Source: Nakamurella panacisegetis
GTDB taxonomy: Bacteria; Actinomycetota; Actinomycetes; Mycobacteriales; Nakamurellaceae
Length of the DNA: 64,000 bases
Direction of reading: 5' to 3'
Assembly: GCF_900104535.1 (NCBI RefSeq)
Contig: NZ_LT629710.1
Location: 3,631,501 to 3,695,500, forward strand
In this document: in pieces, positions 52,306 through 61,106 of the stretch
How positions within the stretch are numbered: the stretch's first letter is position 1
Layout: each line of letters starts with the position of its first letter
The notes under the pieces: generated by a model
Seen by the model: only the letters and a program-made list of their open reading frames with translations
Databases searched by the model: none
What the model was told of the DNA's origin: nothing
Translations under genes and position numbers: made by a program

Positions 52306-52633
52306 GAGGTCGGTCACCCAGTTTCTGTTGATCGGTTACACCTGCTGGCCCCAAGTATCCGGTAGGAGGCCCGCCGTCCGATGTCGCCTCGCGGTCGGGC
52401 GAGCCGACGAGGATGTCTGACGCGCGTGCGAGAGGTGTCGGAAAGATCTGTGCTGGCATATTGTTGCCCTGTCTTCGACAAGTTGTAGATCTGACACTCG
52501 CCACGCCTGCCCTGGCACGGAGAGCGGGCAACCGGTCGAGTAATCTCAGGCGCGTCAGACGGCCGGACGCGCGCCGTGCAGTACGGCTCCACCGCACTCG
52601 GTGACGCCGCGGTTCTTCTAGGAGGGCGCCCGA
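52306..52633. other. 328-base divergent asnB/ctaC intergenic region
   Basis: This region carries the promoters of asnB (minus) and ctaC (plus). The AGGAGG site of ctaC lies at 52620-52625. A TTGCCC-16 bp-TAGATC pair is a weak candidate promoter for ctaC. Nothing else, such as RNA structure, repeat or small gene, could be identified. Confidence 0.45.
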
Positions 52634-53608
52634 GTGGCTCGGTCTCGTAGTACTCGGAGGTTGTTGCTCGCCGGCACGCTGGCGCTGGCCGGCCTGCTGG
52701 TCAGTGGTTGTTCGGCGGACGATCTGCCGCGGTTCGGTTGGCCGGTCGGCCAGACCCCGCAGGCGACCAAGATGCAGCATTTCTGGTCCTGGACGTTCAT
52801 CGCGGCCCTGGCCATCGGTGTGCTGGTCTGGGGGCTGATGTTCTGGACCTTCGCCTTCCATCGCAAGAAGAAGAACTCACCGCTGTACCCGAAGCAGACG
52901 AAAGAGAACCTGCCGCTGGAGTTGGTCTACACGGCCGTTCCGTTCGTCATGGTCGCGGTGCTGTTCTACTTCGCGGTGACGACCGAGAACTTCGTGCTGA
53001 AGAAGGTCTCGAATCCCGATGTCAGCGTGAACGTCACCGCCTTCAAGTGGGGTTGGGACTTCAGCTACGACGGGACCGCCGATCCGGACAATCCCGCCTG
53101 CACGGCCACCGACAAGGAGGTCTGCCTGGTCCACACGGTCGGGACGGCCACCCAGGTGCCGATCATGATCCTTCCGGTGCAGAAGGTCATCGACTACAAG
53201 CTCGAGTCCAAGGACGTCATCCATTCGTTCTGGGTGCCGGACTTCCTGTTCAAGCGGGACGTGTTCCCCGATCCCGCGGCGAACAACACGGACAACCACT
53301 TCCAGAACAGCATCGACAAGCCGATCGCCATGGTCGGCCGCTGCGCCGAGCTGTGTGGCACGTACCACTCGTCGATGAACTTCGAGGTGCGCGGCGTACC
53401 GCAGAAGATCTACGACGCGTACATCAAGTACCGCGAGACCAAGAACCCGGCCACCGGCAAGTCGTACACCACGGCCGAGGCGCTGACCGCGACCGGAGCG
53501 AAGTACTCCGATTGCGGGACGCTCTGCGCGCCCCTGTCGACGACGACCTATCCGATCAACCCCAACCGTGAGGCCAAATCCGCCTCACTCAACACCGGAG
53601 GCAACTGA
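52634..53608 (+). CDS. ctaC: cytochrome c oxidase subunit II (aa3 type)
   Basis: The 324-residue lipoprotein has a signal with lipobox LVSGC (Cys26), two transmembrane helices (SWTFIAALAIGVLVWGLMFW and LVYTAVPFVMVAVLFYFAV) and an extracytoplasmic CuA domain. CuA ligands are seen in VIHSFWVPD (His) and GRCAELCGTYHSSMNFEV (Cys, Glu, Cys, His, Met). It receives electrons from the cytochrome cc of the bcc complex. The C-terminal tail carries two extra cysteines (DCGTLC), which could form a disulfide. It overlaps ctaF by one base. CtaD is not in the window. Confidence 0.96.
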   Translation: MARSRSTRRLLLAGTLALAGLLVSGCSADDLPRFGWPVGQTPQATKMQHFWSWTFIAALAIGVLVWGLMFWTFAFHRKKKNSPLYPKQTKENLPLELVYTAVPFVMVAVLFYFAVTTENFVLKKVSNPDVSVNVTAFKWGWDFSYDGTADPDNPACTATDKEVCLVHTVGTATQVPIMILPVQKVIDYKLESKDVIHSFWVPDFLFKRDVFPDPAANNTDNHFQNSIDKPIAMVGRCAELCGTYHSSMNFEVRGVPQKIYDAYIKYRETKNPATGKSYTTAEALTATGAKYSDCGTLCAPLSTTTYPINPNREAKSASLNTGGN

Positions 53609-54075
53609 TGGCGGTTGACCACGCTTCCGAGGTCGAGATCGAGGACGCCGCACCACCGAAGCGTGGGCTGAACGTCGAGGCCTGGATCTTCCTCGCCCTG
53701 ACCGCCTTCTTCTTCCTGGCGACGGTGCTGTACGCGATCTTCGCCGGTTCCGTGGAACCGGTGGGCGTTGTCGCCCTCGCCCTGACGACGGGGTTGTCCC
53801 TGATCATCGGCACGTTCCTGATGTTCGCCTCCAGGCGGTTGGAGCAGGCCCGGCCGGAGGACAACGAGAATGCCCACGTGTCCGACGGCGCGGGCGATAT
53901 CGGGTTCTTCTCGCCCGGTTCGTACTGGCCGTTCGGGATGGCTCTGGCCGCCGCGTTCACGGCCGTCGCGACCGCGTTCCTCCTGGTCTGGCTCATGATC
54001 ATCACGATCGGATTCCTGCTGATCACCGTCTGCGGCCTGCTGTTCGAGTACCACCGGCGGCCGACCGCCCACTGA
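53608..54075 (+). CDS. ctaF: cytochrome c oxidase subunit IV
   Basis: The 155-residue membrane protein follows ctaC with a one-base overlap (TGATG). It has four hydrophobic helices (NVEAWIFLALTAFFFLATVLYAIFA, VGVVALALTTGLSLIIGTFLMF, YWPFGMALAAAFTAVATAF and VWLMIITIGFLLITVCG), plus the conserved ISPGSYWPF-like segment FFSPGSYWPF. This is the actinobacterial oxidase subunit IV (CtaF). It stabilises the aa3 oxidase within the bcc-aa3 supercomplex. A strong hairpin (54091-54125) follows. Confidence 0.93.
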   Translation: MAVDHASEVEIEDAAPPKRGLNVEAWIFLALTAFFFLATVLYAIFAGSVEPVGVVALALTTGLSLIIGTFLMFASRRLEQARPEDNENAHVSDGAGDIGFFSPGSYWPFGMALAAAFTAVATAFLLVWLMIITIGFLLITVCGLLFEYHRRPTAH

Positions 54076-54090
54076 TCCGGCAACTCCGCA

Positions 54091-54125
54091 AAGCGCCCGT
54101 CCCGGCCTCTCCGGGGCGGGCGCTT
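54091..54125 (+). terminator. terminator-like hairpin after ctaF
   Basis: AAGCGCCCGTCCCGG pairs with CCGGGGCGGGCGCTT across a five-base loop, with one T/G mismatch. A short T-containing tail (CTTCTG) follows. It separates the oxidase genes from the iron-transport operon. Confidence 0.7.
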
Positions 54126-54193
54126 CTGCGTCCGCCCGAGTGCGTGGTGTGAATGTTCCCACGTTGCTGGTGTCGGCCGTCTGCGTGGGATGG

Positions 54194-54212
54194 TTAGGCC
54201 AGGCTGTCCTCT
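54194..54212 (+). promoter_or_regulatory. candidate DtxR/IdeR iron box 1
   Basis: TTAGGCCAGGCTGTCCTCT agrees with the IdeR/DtxR consensus TTAGGTTAGGCTAACCTAA at 13 of 19 positions. It lies upstream of the siderophore transport operon, the expected target of this iron-dependent repressor. Confidence 0.5.
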
Positions 54213-54218
54213 GCCAGA

Positions 54219-54237
54219 TAAGGTCACCCTTACCCGT
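54219..54237 (+). promoter_or_regulatory. candidate DtxR/IdeR iron box 2
   Basis: TAAGGTCACCCTTACCCGT agrees with the degenerate IdeR/DtxR consensus TWAGGTTAGSCTWACCTWA at about 14 positions, and TAAGG-N4-CCTTA is an inverted repeat. TAAGGT at 54219 may also be the -10 of the operon, so a repressor here would block transcription. Confidence 0.55.
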
Positions 54238-54279
54238 GCCGATCGGTAGGGGGAACGCTGACCAGTCGAGGTGATCGCC

Positions 54280-55278
54280 GTGACCGCTCGCCGCGGATTC
54301 TCCGGCCTGGCCGGTTTGGTCGTCCTCCTCGTGCTGTGTGCGGCCCTGTCGCTGTTCATCGGGTCGAAAGGTCTGTCACCCAGCGACGTTTTCCGTGTGC
54401 TGTTCCATCACGACGGTTCCGAGGCCGACGTGATCGTCAACGGTCAGCGCCTGCAGCGCACGGTGCTGGCCGTCGTGGTCGGGGTCGCCCTGGCCGTAGC
54501 AGGTGCGCTGATGCAGGCGCTGACTCGCAATCCGTTAGCCGACCCTGGCTTGCTGGGGGTCAATGCGGGCGCAGCGGTGGCCGTCGTCGTCGGGATCGGC
54601 GCGTTCTCCGCTTCGACGCCGGTGCAGTACCTGCCCTTCGCCTTCGTCGGGGCGGCGGTGGCTTCGGTGGCCGTGTACATCCTCGGGTCGGCCGGCCGGA
54701 GCGCGGCCACGCCGGTCCGGCTGGCCCTGGCCGGCACGGCCATCACCTTCGCGCTGGGGGCCGTGCTCCAAGCTCTGTTGACCCTGTCGCCGACCACGTT
54801 CGACGCCTACCGGTACTGGATGACCGGAACGCTGTCCGGCCGCGGGACCGACGTCCTGCTGATCACCGCCCCGTGGGTGATCGTCGGTCTGGTGGTCGCC
54901 GTCCTGCTCGGCGGTTCGCTGAACATGATGGCCCTTGGTGACGAGGCGGGGCAGGCCCTCGGCGTCTCGCTCGGCCGGACGCGGCTGGTCAGCGGCGTCC
55001 TGGTGGCTCTGCTGGCCGGGGCGGCGACGGCGGCCGTCGGGCCGGTCAGCTTCGTCGGCCTGGCCGTGCCGCACCTGGCCAGATCGATCACCGGACCGGA
55101 CAACCGCTGGCTCATGGCCTACGCCGGCGTCCTCGGGCCGCTGGTGACGTTGCTGGCCGACATCGTCGGACGAGTGGTGGCCCGGCCCGGTGAGGTGGGG
55201 GTAGGCATCGTCGCGTCGGTCCTCGGGGCCCCGTTCTTCCTCGTCCTGGTGCGCCGCCGGAAGCCGGTTTCGCTATGA
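54280..55278 (+). CDS. iron-siderophore ABC transporter permease (FecCD family), first subunit
   Basis: The 332-residue BtuC/FecCD-like permease has about nine to ten helices. Signature segments are VLAVVVGVALAVAGALMQALTRNPLADPGLLGVNAGA, which is highly conserved, and VGPVSFVGLAVPHLARSITGPDNRW. GTG 54280 has GAGG eight bases upstream; GTG 54271 is in frame and overlaps that site. It would form a heterodimer with the next permease and import ferric siderophores. It starts the four-gene operon behind the candidate iron boxes and overlaps the second permease by four bases. Confidence 0.94.
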   Translation: MTARRGFSGLAGLVVLLVLCAALSLFIGSKGLSPSDVFRVLFHHDGSEADVIVNGQRLQRTVLAVVVGVALAVAGALMQALTRNPLADPGLLGVNAGAAVAVVVGIGAFSASTPVQYLPFAFVGAAVASVAVYILGSAGRSAATPVRLALAGTAITFALGAVLQALLTLSPTTFDAYRYWMTGTLSGRGTDVLLITAPWVIVGLVVAVLLGGSLNMMALGDEAGQALGVSLGRTRLVSGVLVALLAGAATAAVGPVSFVGLAVPHLARSITGPDNRWLMAYAGVLGPLVTLLADIVGRVVARPGEVGVGIVASVLGAPFFLVLVRRRKPVSL

Positions 55279-56312
55279 CCGCGCTCGTCACCGGGAGGTC
55301 GGCCGCGAGGCGGCGCGCGCCGGTCGGCGGCCGGATGGCCCTGGTGGTCGGGATGCTGGCGTTGGCCTGGCCGGTGATGGCGCTGATCGCCATGGCGTCG
55401 GGTGATCTGCACATCCCGCTCTCCCAGGTGCTCGAATCCGTCGTCGGGAAGGGCACACCGGCGAACGACCTGATCGTCCGTGACTGGCGCGGAGCGAGGG
55501 TGCTGTGTGCCCTGTTCGTCGGCGCCGCCCTCGGAGCTGCCGGCGCGGCGTTCCAGTCGCTGACCCGCAATCCGCTGGGCAGCCCGGACGTCATCGGCTT
55601 CACCAGCGGCGCCGCCACCGGTGCCCTGCTGGAGATCCTGGTGTTCGGCGGGGGAGCGGGAGCCGTCGCGGCGGGTGCGGTCGGCGGCGGGCTGGTCACC
55701 GCGCTCGTGGTCACGCTGCTCGCGATGCGCCACGGCGGATCGGGCATCTTGTTGATCCTGGTCGGCATCGGGCTGACCGCGATGCTCTGGGGGATCAACT
55801 CCTACCTGCTGGTCAGGGCGGACCTGAACGACGCGATCACCGCGCAGGCCTGGTTGTTCGGATCGTTGAACGGCCGGGGGTGGACGCAGTTGTGGCCCGT
55901 CCTGGGCGCGGTGCTGATGGGCGTTCCGGTGCTCGCCGGTCTCGGTCGACCGCTCGGACTGCTGGAGATGGGCGACGATTTCGCGATCGGTCTCGGGGTT
56001 CGCCCGTCCCGGGTTCGCGCCGTGGTCATCGTCGTCGCCGTGCTGCTCACCGCGGGGGCCGTGGCCACCGCCGGCCCGCTGCTGTTCGTCGCCCTCGCTG
56101 CCCCGCAGATCGCCCGCCGGCTGACCGGGTCGTCGGGGGTCGGGGTGGTTGCGGCCGCCCTGCTGGGCGGTCTGTTGGTGGCGCTGGCCGACCTCGCTTC
56201 GACCCGGGCGTTCGCGCCCACCCAACTTCCGGTCGGCATCGCGACCGGTCTGATCGGCGGGCTCTACCTCGCCGGCCTGCTGATCCAGCAGTGGCGAAAG
56301 GGCAACGGATGA
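55275..56312 (+). CDS. iron-siderophore ABC transporter permease (FecCD family), second subunit
   Basis: The 345-residue protein is a second FecCD permease with the family region VGAALGAAGAAFQSLTRNPLGSPDVIGFTSGAATGAL and the C-terminal GPLLFVALAAPQIARRLTGSS. It has about ten hydrophobic helices. ATG 55275 overlaps the first permease (ATGA) and the stop overlaps the ATPase start. The two permeases are distinct in sequence, as in FepD/FepG systems, so the importer is a heterodimer. The siderophore type cannot be told from sequence. Confidence 0.94.
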   Translation: MTALVTGRSAARRRAPVGGRMALVVGMLALAWPVMALIAMASGDLHIPLSQVLESVVGKGTPANDLIVRDWRGARVLCALFVGAALGAAGAAFQSLTRNPLGSPDVIGFTSGAATGALLEILVFGGGAGAVAAGAVGGGLVTALVVTLLAMRHGGSGILLILVGIGLTAMLWGINSYLLVRADLNDAITAQAWLFGSLNGRGWTQLWPVLGAVLMGVPVLAGLGRPLGLLEMGDDFAIGLGVRPSRVRAVVIVVAVLLTAGAVATAGPLLFVALAAPQIARRLTGSSGVGVVAAALLGGLLVALADLASTRAFAPTQLPVGIATGLIGGLYLAGLLIQQWRKGNG

Positions 56313-57112
56313 CGACCGTCACCAGTCGACTGGCCGCGATCGATCTCACGGTGGGATATCCGTCCCGTGTGGTGGCCGAGCACCTGACGGTGAGCATCCC
56401 GGACGGGGAATTCACCGTCATCGTCGGGCCGAACGCCTGCGGCAAGTCGACCCTGCTGCGGTCCCTGGCCCGGGTGCTGGCCCCGCTGACCGGGACGGTG
56501 CTGCTGGACGGCGCCGCGATCAGTGCATACCCGACGAAGGAGGTCGCCCGGCGACTCGGACTGCTGCCGCAGACGTTTCAGGCTCCGGACGGCATCACGG
56601 TGGCCGAGCTGGTCACCCGGGGGCGTCACCCGCATCAGCGCTTCCTCCGTCCCAGCAGCACCTCCGACCGGGAGATCGTGCACGAGGCGATGGTGGCCAC
56701 CGGTGTGGCCGCGCTGGCCGACCGATCGATTCAGGAGTTGTCCGGCGGCCAACGCCAGCGGGTTGCGCTGGCCCTCGCACTGGCCCAACAGACATCGATC
56801 CTGCTGCTCGACGAGCCGACCACCTACCTCGACATCGCCCACCAGATCGAGATGCTCGACCTCTGCGCCGACCTGCACGCTCGGGACGGCCGGACCCTGG
56901 TTGCCGTCCTGCACGACCTGAATCACGCCTGCCGCTACGCGACCCACCTGATCGCCATGTCGGACGGCCGGGTCGTCTCCGAGGGCCATCCCTCGGAGAT
57001 CGTGACCGCCGAGTTGGTGGAGGCCGTGTTCGGCCTGCCCTGCCGGATCATCGACGACCCGGAAACCCATACCCCCCTTGTAGTCCCGCTGGCTCGTCGC
57101 CGGCCTCAATGA
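56309..57112 (+). CDS. iron-siderophore ABC transporter ATP-binding protein (FepC/FecE-like)
   Basis: The 267-residue ATPase has Walker A GPNACGKSTLLRSL, the Q-loop LLPQTFQAPDGITV, signature ELSGGQRQRVALALALA, Walker B SILLLDEPTTYLDIAHQ and switch VLHDLNHACRYATHLI. The Walker A has the Ala-Cys variant common in FepC-type proteins. It powers siderophore import with the two permeases. ATG 56309 overlaps the second permease stop (ATGA). The binding protein gene follows after ten bases. Confidence 0.96.
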   Translation: MTTVTSRLAAIDLTVGYPSRVVAEHLTVSIPDGEFTVIVGPNACGKSTLLRSLARVLAPLTGTVLLDGAAISAYPTKEVARRLGLLPQTFQAPDGITVAELVTRGRHPHQRFLRPSSTSDREIVHEAMVATGVAALADRSIQELSGGQRQRVALALALAQQTSILLLDEPTTYLDIAHQIEMLDLCADLHARDGRTLVAVLHDLNHACRYATHLIAMSDGRVVSEGHPSEIVTAELVEAVFGLPCRIIDDPETHTPLVVPLARRRPQ

Positions 57113-57122
57113 AGGAGTTCCT

Positions 57123-58247
57123 GTGTCCCTGCGTCTTCTGCGCACCGGCGCCGCCGTCCTGGCGGTGGCGGCCCTGCTGAGTGCGTGCAGCTCGTCGAGC
57201 AGCTCGAACGCGACGGGCGGGTCGACCGATCGGCCCGCGTCCTCGGCGAACGCCCCGATCCTGTCGTCGGCTCCCGCTGCCTCGTCGTCGGCCGCGTCGT
57301 CGGCCGCGTCTTCGGCTGGGTCGGCGTCGGGATCACCGGCCGCCACGTCCTCGGCCGCTGCCGCGTCGTTCCCGGTCACGATCCCCAACGCGTTCGGCTC
57401 GACCGTCATACCGTCCGAACCCAAGCGGGTGGTGGTGATCGGCTACACCGAGACCGACACCGTCCTGGCTCTCGGGGTGGTCCCGGTCGGTATCCAGCAG
57501 TGGATCGCCGGCTACGACTCCGGCGTCGGCCCGTGGGCCCGGTCGCTGCTCGGGTCGGCCACGCCGACGGTGTTCGCGCCGACCGCCGAACTGAACGTCG
57601 AGCAGGTCGCCTCGCTGAAGCCGGACCTGATCATCGGGTTGAACCGTCAGGTGACGAAGGAGGTCTACGTGCAGCTGAGCGCCATCGCCCCGACGCTGGT
57701 CCGGCCGGCCCGGTACAGCGACTACGGCGTGCCGCAGGACGTGCAGGCCGCTCTGATCGGCCGCGCCATGGGCAAGGAGTCCGAGATCAAGGCCAAGCTG
57801 GCGGCGGTCGACTCGGAGATAGCGGCGGCCAAGACGGCCAACCCCGCGTTCGCGGGCAAGACCGTCTCGGTCGACTGGCCGCGCAGCGGCGGGCAGGGCT
57901 GGTACGCCTACACCGACATCGACCCGCGCCTGAACCTGATGACGGCGCTCGGGTTCGAGCAGGCACCGGCCGTGGCCGCACTGGGCAACAAGGCGTTCTA
58001 CGTCGAGGTGTCCAGGGAGCGGACGTCGGAGATCGACGCCGATGTGGTGGTCATGCTGGACATCGAGAAGCAGCGTCAGGCGGTCGAGGCCGACGCTCTG
58101 TACAAGGCGCTGCCCGCGGTGAAGGCCGGGCACGTCGTCTGGGTGACCGATACCGACGTCACGTCGGCCTTCTCCTACGCGTCCGTGCTGTCTCTGCCGT
58201 ACGCGCTGGACAAGATCGTCCCCGAGCTGGCCAAGGCCGCCGCCTGA
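57123..58247 (+). CDS. iron-siderophore ABC transporter substrate-binding lipoprotein
   Basis: The 374-residue protein has a lipoprotein signal with lipobox LLSAC (Cys22), then an unusual ~55-residue Ser/Ala-rich linker (about residues 23-80). The FepB/FecB-like domain includes PKRVVVIGYTETDTVLALGVVPVG, LNVEQVASLKPDLIIGLN and SIAPTLV-like segments. It catches ferric siderophores outside the membrane and delivers them to the permease. GTG 57123 has AAGGAG upstream. The long linker may let it pass through the cell wall layer. A 20-bp hairpin follows. Confidence 0.94.
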   Translation: MSLRLLRTGAAVLAVAALLSACSSSSSSNATGGSTDRPASSANAPILSSAPAASSSAASSAASSAGSASGSPAATSSAAAASFPVTIPNAFGSTVIPSEPKRVVVIGYTETDTVLALGVVPVGIQQWIAGYDSGVGPWARSLLGSATPTVFAPTAELNVEQVASLKPDLIIGLNRQVTKEVYVQLSAIAPTLVRPARYSDYGVPQDVQAALIGRAMGKESEIKAKLAAVDSEIAAAKTANPAFAGKTVSVDWPRSGGQGWYAYTDIDPRLNLMTALGFEQAPAVAALGNKAFYVEVSRERTSEIDADVVVMLDIEKQRQAVEADALYKALPAVKAGHVVWVTDTDVTSAFSYASVLSLPYALDKIVPELAKAAA

Positions 58248-58264
58248 CGTTCGGTCGACCGACG

Positions 58265-58307
58265 CCAGAAGGGCCCCACCGGATCTGATCCGGTGGGGCC
58301 CTTCTGG
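58265..58307. terminator. 20-bp perfect hairpin, bidirectional terminator
   Basis: CCAGAAGGGCCCCACCGGAT (58265-58284) is exactly complementary to 58288-58307 with a three-base loop CTG. It lies between the converging siderophore operon and qcrB and can serve both. No long T-run follows on either strand. Confidence 0.75.
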
Positions 58308-58371
58308 TCTGTGCTGCGAATCCTGACTCCTGTGTCACGACCCTGGCGCGGCCGCCGTGGTGCGGCGCCGA

Positions 58372-59985
58372 TCAGTGGTCGCTGCCCACCTCGAGCGAAC
58401 CCTGGCCGGCGTGATCGGAGTGGTCGATCTTCCCGCTCTCGTCCACCGGGTTGAACATGCCCTTGACGGCCAGACCGGCCGACCCGAGCTGGTTCATCCG
58501 CTTCGGCACCGGAGCGCCCTGGTAGGCCAGCGGAATCGCGTGGCCGTGGTCGTCCAGGCCACCAAGGGGCTGGTGGACCTCGATGAACTCGCCGTGGGGG
58601 AGTCGCTTGATGATGCCCGTCTCGATTCCGTGCTCCAGGACGTCACGGTCGGAGTGCTGCAGACCGAGGCAGAGTCGGTAGGTGATCACGTAGCAGATCA
58701 CCGGCAGCACGATGGAGCCGATACGGCCGACCCAGGTCATCACGTTCAGCGAGATGTCGAACTTGAAGGCGATCAGGTCGTTCGCGCCGTTGAGCAGGTT
58801 GATGACGTAGAAGCCGATGAAGGCAACACCCAGCGAGGTGCGCACCGGGACATCCCGCGGGCGCTGCAGGATGTTGTGCAACGCGTAGTCCTTGGTGAAC
58901 TTCTTCTCGATGAACGGATACGAGATCACCAGGATCATCAAGACCGTGGCGCCACCGATGGCAGGGAAGAAGACGGCCGGGATCATGTAGTGCCCGAACA
59001 GGTTCCGGACCTCCCAGGCCGGCCAGACGCGGACCATGCCGTCCAGGAAGCCCATGTAGAAGTCGGGTTGGGCGCCGGCGGACACCTGCGCCGGGTTGTA
59101 CGGACCGTTCGTCCAGACCGGGTTGATCTGGAACAGCCCGGCCATGATGGCGATGATGCCGGTGACGACGGCGAAGAAGCCGCCGCCCTTGGCCGCGAAG
59201 GTGGGCAGCACCCGGACGCCGACGACGTTGTTCTCGGTAGCCCGCGGTCCGGCGAACTGGGTGTGCTTCTGGAACCAGACGAGGGCCACGTGCACGGCGA
59301 TCAGGGCCAGGATGATGCCCGGGATGACCAGGATGTGCAGCGAGTAGAACCGCCCGATGACGATGGTCCCCGGGTAGTCACCGCCGAACACGGCCCAATG
59401 GACCCAGGTACCGATCACCGGGATGGAGAGCAGGAACGCGGACACGGCACGCAGGCCGGTACCGGACAGGAGGTCGTCGGGCAGCGAGTAACCCAGGAAG
59501 CCCTCGGCCATGCCCAGCACCAGCAGCAGCACGCCGATGATCCAGTTGGCCTCGCGCGGCTTGCGGAAGGCGCCGGTGAAGAAGATGCGCGCCATGTGCA
59601 GCATCATCGAGGCCAGGAAGATCAACGCGGCCCAGTGGTGGATCTGGCGGACCAGCAGACCGCCGCGGACCTCGAAGGAGATGTCGACGGTGGATTTGTA
59701 GGCCAGCGACATGGGGACGCCACGCAGCTTGTCGTAGACGCCGTTGTAGATCGTCTCGCCCATGGACGCGTCGAAGAACAGTGTCAGGTAGACGCCCGAC
59801 AGCAGCAGGATCAGGAACGAGTAGAGGGCGACCTCGCCGAGCATGAAGGACCAGTGCGTCGGGAAGACCTTGTTCATCGCCGTCCGCAGCGGACGGGCTC
59901 CGTGGTAACGGATGTCCGCGCCGTCGAGCGCGGCCTGCATCGGGCCGCCGGACTTCTTCTTGGTGCGGGTGGTCAGACGACTCAT
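58372..59985 (-). CDS. qcrB: cytochrome bc1 complex cytochrome b subunit (bcc type)
   Basis: The 537-residue polytopic protein binds the two b hemes. The first four helices include [27 protein letters not shown] (paired histidines) and [20 protein letters not shown], and the Qo-site segment is represented by [14 protein letters not shown] and [14 protein letters not shown]. The C-terminal hydrophilic tail is long and His/Asp rich, as in actinobacteria. I begin at ATG 59985, which overlaps the qcrA stop (ATGA). QcrB passes electrons from menaquinol to QcrA/QcrC in the bcc-aa3 supercomplex. Confidence 0.96.
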   Translation of the reverse strand: MSRLTTRTKKKSGGPMQAALDGADIRYHGARPLRTAMNKVFPTHWSFMLGEVALYSFLILLLSGVYLTLFFDASMGETIYNGVYDKLRGVPMSLAYKSTVDISFEVRGGLLVRQIHHWAALIFLASMMLHMARIFFTGAFRKPREANWIIGVLLLVLGMAEGFLGYSLPDDLLSGTGLRAVSAFLLSIPVIGTWVHWAVFGGDYPGTIVIGRFYSLHILVIPGIILALIAVHVALVWFQKHTQFAGPRATENNVVGVRVLPTFAAKGGGFFAVVTGIIAIMAGLFQINPVWTNGPYNPAQVSAGAQPDFYMGFLDGMVRVWPAWEVRNLFGHYMIPAVFFPAIGGATVLMILVISYPFIEKKFTKDYALHNILQRPRDVPVRTSLGVAFIGFYVINLLNGANDLIAFKFDISLNVMTWVGRIGSIVLPVICYVITYRLCLGLQHSDRDVLEHGIETGIIKRLPHGEFIEVHQPLGGLDDHGHAIPLAYQGAPVPKRMNQLGSAGLAVKGMFNPVDESGKIDHSDHAGQGSLEVGSDH

Positions 59986-61106
59986 GAGGTCTTGCTTCCC
60001 TTCGGGTGCGATCCCCACTTGTTCTTACCCTGGTACGACTCCCAGAAACCCGGGCCGACGGGCTCGATGAAGTCGCTGCGGGCAACGAAGTAGCCCTCGT
60101 CGTCGAGCTCGATCGGCAACTGCGGCAACGGGCGGGTAGCCGGGCCGAAGACCGGCTTCGCGCCGTCCAGCACGTCGAACTGCGACTGGTGGCACGGACA
60201 CAGGATGCGCCCGGTCTGCTGCTCGTACAACGACACCGGGCAGCCGACGTGGGTGCAGATCTTCGAGTAGGCGTAGTAGTCCCCGTACTCGAAACCGTCC
60301 TGACCGTCACGGATCCTGACCTGTGCGTCGGAGCGGAGACGGAAGAGCATGACCGCCGAGTCGGAGGCCTTGGCCCCACCGGCGACGCCGGGGAACACGG
60401 TGGCCAGTGAGCCGGCCGCGAGGTCGGAGGGCTTGACCGGCGTGCCGTCGATCTGCGTCAGGCGGACCTTCTTGTTGTTCACCGGGCGCCATAGCGTGAC
60501 CCAGAGATCGGAATCGGATCCCTTGTCCCACGGATTCTTGATGACGCCGCCGAGCAGGGGGATCAAGGTGGCCAGACCGAGGGCACCGCCGGCCAGGGCG
60601 AGGGAGCCCTTCAGCACGCCGCGCCGCTTGACCAGGCCCATCTTGTCGACGGTGTCGACGACCTCGGCTCCGAGGGTGCGGCGGTCGATCTCGTCCGACA
60701 TGCCGATGTGCCGCTGCTGGACGGCCACCTCGTGCGGGGCGATCTTCTTGGCCAGGGCGATCACGCCGATGCCGAAGAACAGGATGGAGCCGCCCAGGGT
60801 GGCACCGATGAGCGGCGTGTACAGGGCGTACCAGTTCTGCTCGTCACCCTGGTAGACCGAACGGTAACCGGCCGGCCAGACGATGAACAGCACGACGAAG
60901 GCGACGCCGAAGAGGGCGGCCAGCAGGAACCAGCGGGCCACGCTGCGCTCGGCCCGCCGGTCAGCCGGGGAACCGGGAATGTAACGCTCGCCGTACTCGA
61001 CCAGTTCGACCCCGTCGAGGGCGGCGCCGAGACGCGCACGATCCTCGGTGGACATCCTCGAGAGCTCGTCGTCGGACGGGATCTCCACGTTCTCCCCGCC
61101 GCTCAT
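59982..61106 (-). CDS. qcrA: Rieske iron-sulfur protein of the cytochrome bcc complex
   Basis: The 374-residue actinobacterial Rieske protein has an N-terminal cytoplasmic tail, three transmembrane helices (residues ~60-80, ~100-120 and ~165-185) and a C-terminal cluster domain. Cluster ligands are in CTHVGC (Cys284, His286) and CPCH (Cys303, His306); Cys289 and Cys305 can form the disulfide. It moves electrons from menaquinol at QcrB to QcrC. The three-helix anchor distinguishes it from one-helix Rieske proteins elsewhere. The gene overlaps qcrB and qcrC by four bases. Confidence 0.96.
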   Translation of the reverse strand: MSGGENVEIPSDDELSRMSTEDRARLGAALDGVELVEYGERYIPGSPADRRAERSVARWFLLAALFGVAFVVLFIVWPAGYRSVYQGDEQNWYALYTPLIGATLGGSILFFGIGVIALAKKIAPHEVAVQQRHIGMSDEIDRRTLGAEVVDTVDKMGLVKRRGVLKGSLALAGGALGLATLIPLLGGVIKNPWDKGSDSDLWVTLWRPVNNKKVRLTQIDGTPVKPSDLAAGSLATVFPGVAGGAKASDSAVMLFRLRSDAQVRIRDGQDGFEYGDYYAYSKICTHVGCPVSLYEQQTGRILCPCHQSQFDVLDGAKPVFGPATRPLPQLPIELDDEGYFVARSDFIEPVGPGFWESYQGKNKWGSHPKGSKTS

